Source: Segatella copri
GTDB taxonomy: Bacteria > Bacteroidota > Bacteroidia > Bacteroidales > Bacteroidaceae
Assembly (NCBI RefSeq): GCF_019127135.1
Contig: NZ_JAHOEA010000013.1
Span: 9,542 to 73,541, forward strand
Reading direction: 5' to 3'
Length of the DNA stretch: 64,000 nucleotides
How positions within the stretch are numbered: position 1 is the first letter of the stretch; each line of letters begins with the position of its first letter. The notes below the pieces were generated by a model that saw only the letters and a program-made list of their open reading frames with translations, ran no database searches and had not been told where the DNA came from. The translations under genes were made by a program, and so were the position numbers. Of this stretch, positions 56,411 to 64,000 are shown piece by piece.

Positions 56411-57460
56411 ATGGATAATAATAATTCAGTTAAACAAATTGATGTAACAGCCATCATAAAAGCAATGATAAAAAACAGGAAAGCTTATTTTATAGGCTTA
56501 CCTATCTCATTCATTTTATCTATCCTAATTATCATGTGCGTGCCTAGACATTACAAAAGCACAGCTAAACTTGCTCCAGAGTTATCTAGTTTTAGCTCAG
56601 GTTCCTTGGGAGAACTTGCCTCTTCTTTCGGATTCGACATAGGTAGCTCTTCTTCTAACGAAGATGCCATTTTCCCTGAATTGTATCCAGACTTGATTGA
56701 ATCTAATGATTTCCTTACAAGCTTATTTGATGTCAAAGTCAAGTCACTTGACGGGACCATCAACACCACCTACTATGACTACCTTGCAACAAAACAAAAA
56801 TATCCATGGTGGACTAAAACGATTAATAGTATAAAAATATTGTTTACAACAAAAGATACAACAAGTCGCACTAGCAGTATAGTAAATCCTTTCAGACTAA
56901 CCAAAAGACAGGATCAAATAGCCAGGAGCATTGCCAATAAAGTATCATGTACTGTAGATAAGAAGAACTATGTGATTTCTATTTCTGTAGAAGCACAAGA
57001 TCCACTAATTTGCGCAACTTTAACTGATACAGTACAAGCCAGATTACAACAATTTATCACAGATTACCGCACAAGTAAAGCACGCAAAGATTTAGAGTAT
57101 TATCAGAAACTCTGGTCTGATGCCAAAATCAAATACGAAAAGGTTAGACAAGCATATGGCAGTTATGCTGATGCCAACAATGACATCATATTGGAATCCT
57201 ATAAATTGAAAGAAAATGACTTAGAAAATGAAATGCAGCTTCTTTATAATAATTATACAGCGTTACAGGCTCAAGTTCAGCAAGCTCGAGCAAAATTAAC
57301 ACTTCAAACACCAGCTTTTACTACGCTACAAAGTGCCTCCGTACCTTTAAAACCCGCAGGTCCAAAAAGAATGTTGTTTGTAATTGGAATGACTTTTTTG
57401 ACCTTCATGATTATTACATTTTTTTCTATTAGAAAAGTTATATTTGGAGAAATCGATTAA
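56411..57460 (+). CDS. Wzz/chain-length determinant family protein
   Basis: 349 aa. Transmembrane helix near residues 33-52 (AYFIGLPISFILSILIIMCV), a periplasmic region with coiled-coil helices (about 215-300), and a second helix near 324-342 preceded by the Pro-rich SVPLKPAGPKRM typical of Wzz/PCP proteins. It sets polymer chain length or connects to the export channel. AT-rich like the genes after it, with 2 bp to the flippase gene. Confidence 0.9.
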   Translation: MDNNNSVKQIDVTAIIKAMIKNRKAYFIGLPISFILSILIIMCVPRHYKSTAKLAPELSSFSSGSLGELASSFGFDIGSSSSNEDAIFPELYPDLIESNDFLTSLFDVKVKSLDGTINTTYYDYLATKQKYPWWTKTINSIKILFTTKDTTSRTSSIVNPFRLTKRQDQIARSIANKVSCTVDKKNYVISISVEAQDPLICATLTDTVQARLQQFITDYRTSKARKDLEYYQKLWSDAKIKYEKVRQAYGSYADANNDIILESYKLKENDLENEMQLLYNNYTALQAQVQQARAKLTLQTPAFTTLQSASVPLKPAGPKRMLFVIGMTFLTFMIITFFSIRKVIFGEID

Positions 57461-57462
57461 AT

Positions 57463-59004
57463 ATGTATGCAAATTGCAAAGACATACAAAACCGTTCTAA
57501 GCGAATAGCATCCAATACATTGGTGCTATTCGCTAGAATGCTTATTATCACCTTCGTCAATCTCTATACGGTACGTTGGGTATTGGCAGGACTTGGCACA
57601 GAAGACTATGGTATCTTCAATGCCGTGGCAGGCGTGGTGACAGCAAGCACATGCATTAGCAGTGTACTTGCCCTATCCACCCAACGCTTTTATTCATTCG
57701 CAATGGGTAAAGGAGAATCAGACAGATTAAAGGAGATTTTCTCCGTGAGCCTCAACATAGTCGTGATGATAGCTCTCGTTCTGTTAGTCCTATTTGAGAT
57801 TGTTGGTCCCTGGTTGATATCTACACAACTCACCATTCCTGCGGAACGTATGGAAGCGGCACAATGGATTCTTCAGTTTTCCCTGTTTTCTTTCATATTC
57901 ACCCTCCTGCAGATACCATTCATCGGTGCAGTCTTTGCCAATGAGAATATGGGCTATTATGCCCTGATTTCTACCATCGACTGTATCGTCAAACTTCTCA
58001 TTGCCTATTGCATCGGCATGACAGGTGGAGACGATTTGGTGTATTATGGAGTAGCATTAATGCTCGAAGCATTCATGGTTATGTTGCTTTACGTTATCAT
58101 TGCTAGAAGAAAGTATCCGGAATGTAAATATACCATTGTAAAGAAGAAGATCCTCTACAAGGAGCTTTTCTCTTTCTCAGGCTGGTCATTCTATGGAGCC
58201 TTGGCAGGTGTAGGCATGACTCAGGGAAGTACTATTATTCTGAATGTGTTCTTCGGACCAATCATCAATGCAGCCTTTGGAATCGCCAATCAGATATACA
58301 ATGCCATCAACACGCTCACCAATAGTGTGGTCATTGCTTTCCGACCTGCGATGATCAAAGCATATTCGTCGAACGAGAAAGGATATCTAGAGCAGCTTTT
58401 TTTTGCTAGCAGCAAGGCAATACTCTATTTGCTGTCGATGGTTCTCATCCCATTCATCTTCGAAGCAGAGACGTTGCTCACACTTTGGTTAGGAGAATGT
58501 ACACCTACCATGGTCTTGTTTGCCCAACTCTATGCGATATATACAATATGTCTGGCATTACATAATCCGATTACCACCATCATACAGGCAACAGGCAACA
58601 TTCGCAAATACAGCATGTATGTTGAAAGCATGACGATACTATGCCTGCCTGTCAGTTGGGTTTTATTCAAGTTAGGCATGCCATCCTACTATGTATTCGT
58701 CACAATGATTGGACTTTGCATTCTGGCACATATCATCCGATTACTGATGCTGCAAACAAGTATTTCAGATTTAACCGCCAGTAAATATCTGGCGAGACTG
58801 GTATTACCGGGCATTCTGATTATTTCGATAACCACGCTGATAATATATTGCGTAGAAGGATTACATACAAACAGGATTCTTCAGCTATTCTTGTCGTTTA
58901 TCGTTTCAGCAATAAGCATATCAATCCTACTATATGCAGTTGGAATTTCGAAAAAAGAACGGAGTCTCATCAAAGATTTAGTAAATAGAAAAATTAAAAA
59001 ATAA
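57463..59004 (+). CDS. Oligosaccharide flippase (Wzx-like, MATE/PST)
   Basis: 513 aa, about 14 transmembrane helices. NTLVLFARMLIITFVNLYTV, VRWVLAGLGTEDYGIFNAVA and a positive Arg/Lys-rich cytosolic start fit polysaccharide flippases, which move lipid-linked repeat units to the periplasmic side. Start ATG 57463 lies 2 bp after the Wzz stop, so coupling is likely. Confidence 0.92.
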   Translation: MYANCKDIQNRSKRIASNTLVLFARMLIITFVNLYTVRWVLAGLGTEDYGIFNAVAGVVTASTCISSVLALSTQRFYSFAMGKGESDRLKEIFSVSLNIVVMIALVLLVLFEIVGPWLISTQLTIPAERMEAAQWILQFSLFSFIFTLLQIPFIGAVFANENMGYYALISTIDCIVKLLIAYCIGMTGGDDLVYYGVALMLEAFMVMLLYVIIARRKYPECKYTIVKKKILYKELFSFSGWSFYGALAGVGMTQGSTIILNVFFGPIINAAFGIANQIYNAINTLTNSVVIAFRPAMIKAYSSNEKGYLEQLFFASSKAILYLLSMVLIPFIFEAETLLTLWLGECTPTMVLFAQLYAIYTICLALHNPITTIIQATGNIRKYSMYVESMTILCLPVSWVLFKLGMPSYYVFVTMIGLCILAHIIRLLMLQTSISDLTASKYLARLVLPGILIISITTLIIYCVEGLHTNRILQLFLSFIVSAISISILLYAVGISKKERSLIKDLVNRKIKK

Positions 59005-59010
59005 AGCTAT

Positions 59011-60069
59011 ATGGGTTATATAATCATAGCAATATTCTTTATCGCAATCATATTGTCGTATATGGAAGAGTATCTTGGTAAATACAAACTTCCATTATAT
59101 CTGCTGATAGGTATGTCACTTATCTTATTGGCAGGTTTACGCGAAGTTGGCATCGATCCTGATTCTCTGAATTATGAGGAAACCTACCGAAACTACTTTA
59201 GTTCCGGCCGACAAGAGAATGTAGAATATTCATATATTCTATTGTCCATGATACTGAATCTCATCACTGATGATGTACATATTTTGTTTTTGTTTTATGC
59301 ATTCTGGGGATTAACACTCAAATTTGTAGGATTCAGGAAATACTCTACAATGTGGTTTTTGCCGATAGTCGTCTATATGGCTTATTATTATGAACTGCAT
59401 GAAGTTACACAAATCCGCACAGGCATATTGTCCGGTTGCCTCCTTTTGGCTATAAAGCCAATAGCAGAGGGCAAGAAGAAATTAGCATTAATCATTCTGC
59501 TGATAGGCTCTTTTTTCCATATATCTGGACTTCTGCTTTTACCACTGATATTTTTAAGCAACAAGCCAATGACAAAGAAAGAGAAAATTATATGGGGTAG
59601 TCTCATCCCTTTAAGTTATCTCTTTTATTTTACAGGTGCAAACTTTATCGTAAGTACCAACCTTCCTTACATTGGGGACAAGCTTGCTCTATATCAAAAA
59701 GGAGTAGAAAAAGGTTTATTAACAGTATCTGTAAATGTATTCAGTCCAATGCAGATGTTTTCTGTAATGCTATATTATTATCTGTTATTCTTTCATGATA
59801 CCCTCATAAAGTTTAATAAATATTTTGTAGTGATGATGAAAATTTTCACGCTGGGATTATTCTGCTTTGCAACATTTGCAATTTTGCCAGTAATGGCTCA
59901 ACGTGTATGTTATCTGTTTTGTATCGTCAACGTAATACTTTACACCAACATCTGCTACACCATCAAACAAAAATGGATTGGCATTTCAATAGTATCTTTA
60001 ATCTCACTCATTATATTAAATTATGGTTTAGGCTACATTGAATTTCCATTCCTATGGAAGATTGGATAA
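59011..60069 (+). CDS. EpsG/Wzy-like polysaccharide polymerase
   Basis: 352 aa, about 10 transmembrane helices. GLREVGIDPDSLNYEETYRN (residues 46-65) is the EpsG-family signature region with a cytosolic/periplasmic acidic loop; the conserved large loop has FRKYSTMWFLPIVVYMAYYY and THIRTG-like VTQIRTGILSG. It probably joins repeat units into polymer. Six bp after the flippase. Confidence 0.87.
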   Translation: MGYIIIAIFFIAIILSYMEEYLGKYKLPLYLLIGMSLILLAGLREVGIDPDSLNYEETYRNYFSSGRQENVEYSYILLSMILNLITDDVHILFLFYAFWGLTLKFVGFRKYSTMWFLPIVVYMAYYYELHEVTQIRTGILSGCLLLAIKPIAEGKKKLALIILLIGSFFHISGLLLLPLIFLSNKPMTKKEKIIWGSLIPLSYLFYFTGANFIVSTNLPYIGDKLALYQKGVEKGLLTVSVNVFSPMQMFSVMLYYYLLFFHDTLIKFNKYFVVMMKIFTLGLFCFATFAILPVMAQRVCYLFCIVNVILYTNICYTIKQKWIGISIVSLISLIILNYGLGYIEFPFLWKIG

Positions 60070-60152
60070 ATTATTATTTGCCAACAAGCAGAAAGATGTT
60101 TTTAAATAAGAGTTTAATTAATTTGAAATAATATATAATAGAAAACAACATA

Positions 60153-61301
60153 ATGGAAGCAAGAGTTATAGCATATTATTTGCCACAGTTTCATCCAATC
60201 CCTGAGAACGACAATGTCTGGGGACCAGGATTTACAGAATGGACCAACGTAGCCAAAGCCCGTCCTGTATTTCATGGACACTACCAGCCAAGAATACCAA
60301 CTGATTTGGGCTTCTATGACCTTCGTCTGCCTGAGACCCGAGAACAACAGGCTCAGCTGGCACGTGAAGCTGGTGTAGAAGGATTCTGCTACTGGCATTA
60401 CTGGATGGGTAACGGCAAGCGTCTGTTGCAGCGCCCATTCGATGAGGTTCTTAATTCCGGCAAGCCAGATTTTCCATTCTGCCTAGCATGGGCAAACCAT
60501 GATTGGAAAACCAACACTTGGAAGAACAAAGGTGGCAATCAGATGATCTGTGAGCAATTGTATCCCGGCGATGAAGACTACATTGCCCATTTCAACTATG
60601 TGCTCAAAGCATTCAAAGATCATCGTTACATCACGATAGATGGTAAGCCACTGTTCCTGATTTTCGACCCATATCACTTTAAGGATGTTCGCCACTTCAT
60701 GGAACTCTGGAGAAAGATGGCAAAGGAGAATGGGTTGAAAGGCATATTCTTTGTTGCCATGTGTGCATCTACCACAACTGTCAAGAGAAACGAAGATGGC
60801 ACAATAAGCCGAGTGATGCCAAACCTCGAAAGCAGTGCCGACATCTACAACTCATTCCTGAAATTAGGCTTCGATGGTATCAATCCGATGGGAAAAGGTA
60901 GAGCCGAGATGATGTATCAGGGAAAGTATTGGCGTATTGCAAGAAAAGCGATGCAGAAGGCTTTACCTTTCATGCCGGCACTGAAGTATGATTATCCTAA
61001 GGTGATGAAGCATTTCTTTTCACCGGAAGACAATTGGGACAACGTGTTCCCTACTCTTTTCCCACAGTGGGACCGCACCCCTAGAGCCGGCAAGCACGAA
61101 GGTATCTACGTAAATGCTACCCCAGAGAACTTCGAGCATCATATAGAAGATGCACTGCAGCTCATCAAGAACAAACCAGAACAGAGAAAGATTCTCTTCC
61201 TCCGCTCATGGAACGAATGGGGTGAAGGCAACTATGTGGAACCAGACACCAAGTATGGTCATGGTTTTCTGGATGCCATCAGAAATACAATTAAGAAATA
61301 A
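60153..61301 (+). CDS. WbsX-family glycosyltransferase/GH99-like protein
   Basis: 382 aa. Hallmarks: YYLPQFHPIPENDNVWGPGF, EWTNVAKARPVFHGHYQPR, EGFCYWHYWMGNGKRLLQRP, LAWANHDWKT and ILFLRSWNEWGEGNYVEPD. The fold resembles GH99 endomannosidases, but members sit in O-antigen and capsule loci and are annotated as glycosyltransferase WbsX. Whether it makes or trims the glycan is not settled. Cytosolic (no signal). It is 83 bp downstream of the polymerase gene. Confidence 0.9.
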   Translation: MEARVIAYYLPQFHPIPENDNVWGPGFTEWTNVAKARPVFHGHYQPRIPTDLGFYDLRLPETREQQAQLAREAGVEGFCYWHYWMGNGKRLLQRPFDEVLNSGKPDFPFCLAWANHDWKTNTWKNKGGNQMICEQLYPGDEDYIAHFNYVLKAFKDHRYITIDGKPLFLIFDPYHFKDVRHFMELWRKMAKENGLKGIFFVAMCASTTTVKRNEDGTISRVMPNLESSADIYNSFLKLGFDGINPMGKGRAEMMYQGKYWRIARKAMQKALPFMPALKYDYPKVMKHFFSPEDNWDNVFPTLFPQWDRTPRAGKHEGIYVNATPENFEHHIEDALQLIKNKPEQRKILFLRSWNEWGEGNYVEPDTKYGHGFLDAIRNTIKK

Positions 61302-61327
61302 AAGAATAACTACATCGATAACGAAAC

Positions 61328-62134
61328 ATGGAAGTTAAAATCATACCAACAGGAGGACTTTGTAACCGATTACGTGCCATAGCCACAGGAGTGGCGGTGG
61401 CAAAGAAATATCATTGTCCTTCTGTCATTTACTGGAACAACAGCCTAGGCTTAAAAGCAGATTATTGCGAACTTTTCAAACCAATTCCACAAGATGATGT
61501 GAAACTGGTTGAGAACAAACAATGGCTATACAACATCAACGGTAACAAGGACTACCTGGTAAGATGGCCCCTGCTGAAAACGATGTTCGAGCAAGCCGTG
61601 TTCAACTTCAGCATCTATCGCAATGGCGATGAGGTATATAGCAAATTAAAGAAAAGCTATTCACGCTCGCTCCTCCTCATCTCGTGTTATCCTATGTGTA
61701 CAAAATATACCATCCAAGGGATGTTCATTCCACAAGATGATATCCAGCGCAGAATAGACGAAGTAGTAGCAGGCTTTTCTGAGAGAACTATCGGTGTGCA
61801 TATCCGCAGAACCGACAATATTGTATCCATCCAATCTTCTCCATTAGAGAACTTTACTTATATGATGGATGCAGAAATTAAGAAAAATACCAATACCAAG
61901 TTCTATGTAGCCAGCGATGATGATGAAGTAAAGGAAAGTCTGAAATCAAAGTATCCGAACCGCATCATTACCCTGATGGATGATACAGACCGCAATTCCT
62001 TGGAAGGAATGAAATTTGCAGTGTTAGACTTATTCTGTCTTAGCAAGACCAATAAGATTATAGGAAGCGTAGGTTCTTCTTATTCACAGATCGCTGCAGA
62101 GATAGGAGGTATTGAAGTTGAATATGCAAAATAA
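61328..62134 (+). CDS. Fucosyltransferase-like glycosyltransferase (GT-B)
   Basis: 268 aa. The N-terminus IIPTGGLCNRLRAIATGVAV is the donor-fold loop of GT11/O-fucosyltransferase-like enzymes, and GVHIRRTDNIVSIQ (about residues 157-170) is the HxRRxD nucleotide-sugar motif. FYVASDDDEVKESL and GSVGSSYSQIAAEIGG complete the pattern. Probably transfers fucose or a related sugar in capsule assembly; linkage and acceptor unknown. Confidence 0.8.
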   Translation: MEVKIIPTGGLCNRLRAIATGVAVAKKYHCPSVIYWNNSLGLKADYCELFKPIPQDDVKLVENKQWLYNINGNKDYLVRWPLLKTMFEQAVFNFSIYRNGDEVYSKLKKSYSRSLLLISCYPMCTKYTIQGMFIPQDDIQRRIDEVVAGFSERTIGVHIRRTDNIVSIQSSPLENFTYMMDAEIKKNTNTKFYVASDDDEVKESLKSKYPNRIITLMDDTDRNSLEGMKFAVLDLFCLSKTNKIIGSVGSSYSQIAAEIGGIEVEYAK

Positions 62135-62143
62135 GTAACAGTT

Positions 62144-62956
62144 ATGGCAACTAAAATAAGTGTTATCATACCAACATACGCTCCCAAGGACTATCTTTGG
62201 GAGTGTTTAGGAAGTCTTGAGAATCAAACTTTATCAAAGGATGAGTTTGAGGTAATCCTCGTGCTCAATGGTGAAAGAGAACCTTATGAAAGTTTGATTC
62301 GCAAGAAACTGCCAGAATACTCCTTTGCCAGCACACTGCTTTACTCTACTCCAAATGGAGTATCTAGAGCTCGAAATCTTGGAATGGAAAAAGCACAAGG
62401 CTGCTATATCTGTTTCATTGATGATGATGACTGGGTATCAGACAACTATCTGGAGGAGTTGCTTTCTAAAGCATGTGACAACGGAATTGTTGAAGCCAAT
62501 GTGAAAGCAGTGAATAAGGAAACAGGAGAAGAAAGTGAACAGCATTTTCTAAGTCGTGCATACAAAAACTATCAACCGGCAAAGGAATCAAGTCGCTATT
62601 CCAATCGCAGTTTTTTCTCGTCAGCATGTTGCAAGCTACTTCCCAAAGAATGTATAAACGGACAACGTTTCGACACAAATATCAAACGAGGTGAAGACTC
62701 CATATTCATGTATGGAATATCCTGGAAGATCAAACATGTAAAAGTAGCCGCACCTACTTGCATATACTACATCAGAAAGAGAAATAATTCTGCAGGAAGA
62801 CGTAAGATCAGCATTGTGACCAAGATATATGAATTCCTATCTCAAAGTTTCAAATATACAGGCATGTACTTGAGGCATCTTATTCATAACGACCCTCTAT
62901 TCTATCTAAGTAGAATAGCAGGAACTTTTTATAATAAACTGATACAGCAACATTAA
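62144..62956 (+). CDS. Family 2 glycosyltransferase
   Basis: 270 aa, GT-A fold. KISVIIPTYAPKDYLWECLG (residues 4-23), VILVLNGEREPYESL, GVSRARNLGMEKAQGCYICF then the DDDDW metal-binding cluster, and a late GEDSIFMYGISWKI acceptor motif. Cytosolic sugar transfer to the lipid-linked repeat unit is likely; sugar specificity cannot be read. Nine bp after the previous gene. Confidence 0.9.
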   Translation: MATKISVIIPTYAPKDYLWECLGSLENQTLSKDEFEVILVLNGEREPYESLIRKKLPEYSFASTLLYSTPNGVSRARNLGMEKAQGCYICFIDDDDWVSDNYLEELLSKACDNGIVEANVKAVNKETGEESEQHFLSRAYKNYQPAKESSRYSNRSFFSSACCKLLPKECINGQRFDTNIKRGEDSIFMYGISWKIKHVKVAAPTCIYYIRKRNNSAGRRKISIVTKIYEFLSQSFKYTGMYLRHLIHNDPLFYLSRIAGTFYNKLIQQH

Positions 62957-62967
62957 AAATAGTAGAT

Positions 62968-63930
62968 ATGATACATCCAACATCAAGTAAAGGAGGAAGA
63001 ATTCTCTTTGCTCCTGCTATTGGTTTATGTCATTTTTTAGGCAAGCACAACCCTGAATTGCTTCTGAAGATTAGATATTTTCTCACCTTCAAGAAAAAAC
63101 TGAATTTAAAGGATCCCCAGGATCTTAACGAAAAGATTCTGTGGGCAAAGTTATATTCAGACACGACCCAGTGGACTACCCTTGCTGACAAATACAAGGT
63201 AAGAGATTATGTAAAGCAAAAGGGGCTCGGCGACTGTCTAGTCAAACTATACGGAGCTTGGGACGATGTGAACGACTTCGACTTTGACCAACTGCCAGAG
63301 AATTTTATTCTCAAGGCAAATAATGGCGACGGAAAAGGTACCAATAAAGCCGTAAGAGGTAAAAGTACCCTACCCATTGCCCAGAAGGCTGCTATTGTGA
63401 AGACCATAGATGAATGGTTACACCGCAAGAACATAGGACTGCTTCATGTAGAACCTCATTACAAGGAAATCCATCCGATGGTCATAGCAGAAGAACTGCT
63501 CCCTACACCGAAGGGCGAATCTACATTGATAGATTATAAACTGTGGTGTTTTAATGGCAAAGTTCACTATATCATGATATGTTCCGACCGTTCAGGCAAT
63601 GGAGCCAAAGTTCACTTAATGCTCTATGACAGAGAGTGGAATGCGTGCCCACAATATTCTATATTCAGTTTTGGCTATCCTAAAGGTAAAATTATGCCAA
63701 AGCCTAAAAACTTGGAGAAAATGATAGAGGTAGCAGAAAAGCTATCCCAGGGATTCCCTGAATTGAGAGTTGACTTATACAATTTGAATCCGGAAGACGA
63801 GAACGGAAAGATTTACTTTGGAGAGTTAACGTTCACATCACTCGGAGGACTGATGACTTACTTTACTCCTGAGTTTTTGAAAAAAGCTGGTGCATTGTTT
63901 TGCATAAAAGATTTCAAAAAGAAAGTTTAA
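62968..63930 (+). CDS. TupA-like ATP-grasp protein
   Basis: 320 aa. LNEKILWAKLYSDTTQWTTL and ADKYKVRDYVKQKGLGDCLV (about 52-90), then NFILKANNGDGKGTNKAV as the ATP-grasp nucleotide loop, YKLWCFNGKVHYIMICSDRS and LRVDLYN...KIYFGELTFTSLGG near the end. TupA-type proteins belong to polymer biosynthesis loci and are predicted to form amide or related bonds with an acyl-phosphate intermediate, although some are labelled glycosyltransferases. Eleven bp after the GT2 gene. Confidence 0.87.
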   Translation: MIHPTSSKGGRILFAPAIGLCHFLGKHNPELLLKIRYFLTFKKKLNLKDPQDLNEKILWAKLYSDTTQWTTLADKYKVRDYVKQKGLGDCLVKLYGAWDDVNDFDFDQLPENFILKANNGDGKGTNKAVRGKSTLPIAQKAAIVKTIDEWLHRKNIGLLHVEPHYKEIHPMVIAEELLPTPKGESTLIDYKLWCFNGKVHYIMICSDRSGNGAKVHLMLYDREWNACPQYSIFSFGYPKGKIMPKPKNLEKMIEVAEKLSQGFPELRVDLYNLNPEDENGKIYFGELTFTSLGGLMTYFTPEFLKKAGALFCIKDFKKKV

Positions 63931-63951
63931 TGGAATCATATTGACTGACGA

Positions 63952-64000
63952 TAGCGCTGTATCGGTACCAAGCGTAGCGGTGTAATCGGTACCATGCTAT
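63952..64000. repeat. 23-bp direct repeats at the window end
   Basis: Two units (TAGCGCTGTATCGGTACCAA... and TAGCGGTGTAATCGGTACCA...) starting at 63952 and 63975. The central GGTACC palindromes are 24 bp apart. The array may continue beyond the window. Confidence 0.7.

Overview
The window looks like the chromosome of a gut Prevotella/Segatella-type bacterium (Bacteroidota, Prevotellaceae). The grounds are promoters of the Bacteroidota type (TTTG, about 20 bp, TAnnTTTG), mostly no Shine-Dalgarno sequences, a Bacteroides-like order of arabinose and galactose genes around a Nudix-fold regulator, and the protein families present. The species is inferred from gene content, not from a marker comparison.

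Layout. 1-8.1 kb, mostly minus strand: the N-terminal part of an M13 peptidase coupled to a sodium:solute symporter, three tandem identical tRNA-Asp genes, a GNAT acetyltransferase, a glycosyltransferase, a small membrane protein, recR, a small outer-membrane barrel and cstA. 8.1-17.3 kb: a GHL10 glycosidase, a Lys-Arg-Arg-Lys tRNA cluster, an RluA-type pseudouridine synthase with a 49-aa membrane micro-ORF, two tiny membrane ORFs (one apparently frameshifted), an asymmetric ABC-F ATPase, grpE-dnaJ and folC. 17.3-34 kb, plus strand: one sugar block. galM, an MFS sugar transporter and galK handle galactose. A lipoprotein mutarotase, a sodium/sugar symporter, the Nudix regulator AraR, araD, araA, an FGGY kinase, a GH51 arabinofuranosidase, transketolase and rpiB carry arabinose from release through uptake to the pentose-phosphate pathway.

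34-44.8 kb is the accessory region. It has an AAA/PD-(D/E)XK protein, a promoter-driven highly structured RNA leader, a PLD-SNF2 helicase plus an Eco57I-like adenine methylase (probably a split restriction or defence system), a 45-aa micro-ORF with a retropepsin-like protease, a solitary DprA-like Rossmann protein, and arrays of palindromes spaced 22-23 bp. 44.8-52 kb is housekeeping: a TPR protein, gyrA, clpC, tRNA-Thr and tRNA-Gly. 52.1-64 kb is a capsule/exopolysaccharide locus: SLBB export protein, Wzz-like protein, flippase, EpsG-like polymerase and several glycosyltransferases. It is interrupted by a second AAA/PD-(D/E)XK gene flanked by a perfect 45-bp duplication of the 3' end of the SLBB gene.

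Best candidates for something undescribed: the structured RNA with the helicase-methylase operon, the 45-bp duplication around the AAA/nuclease gene, the micro-ORF/retropepsin pair, and the 22-bp-period palindrome arrays.
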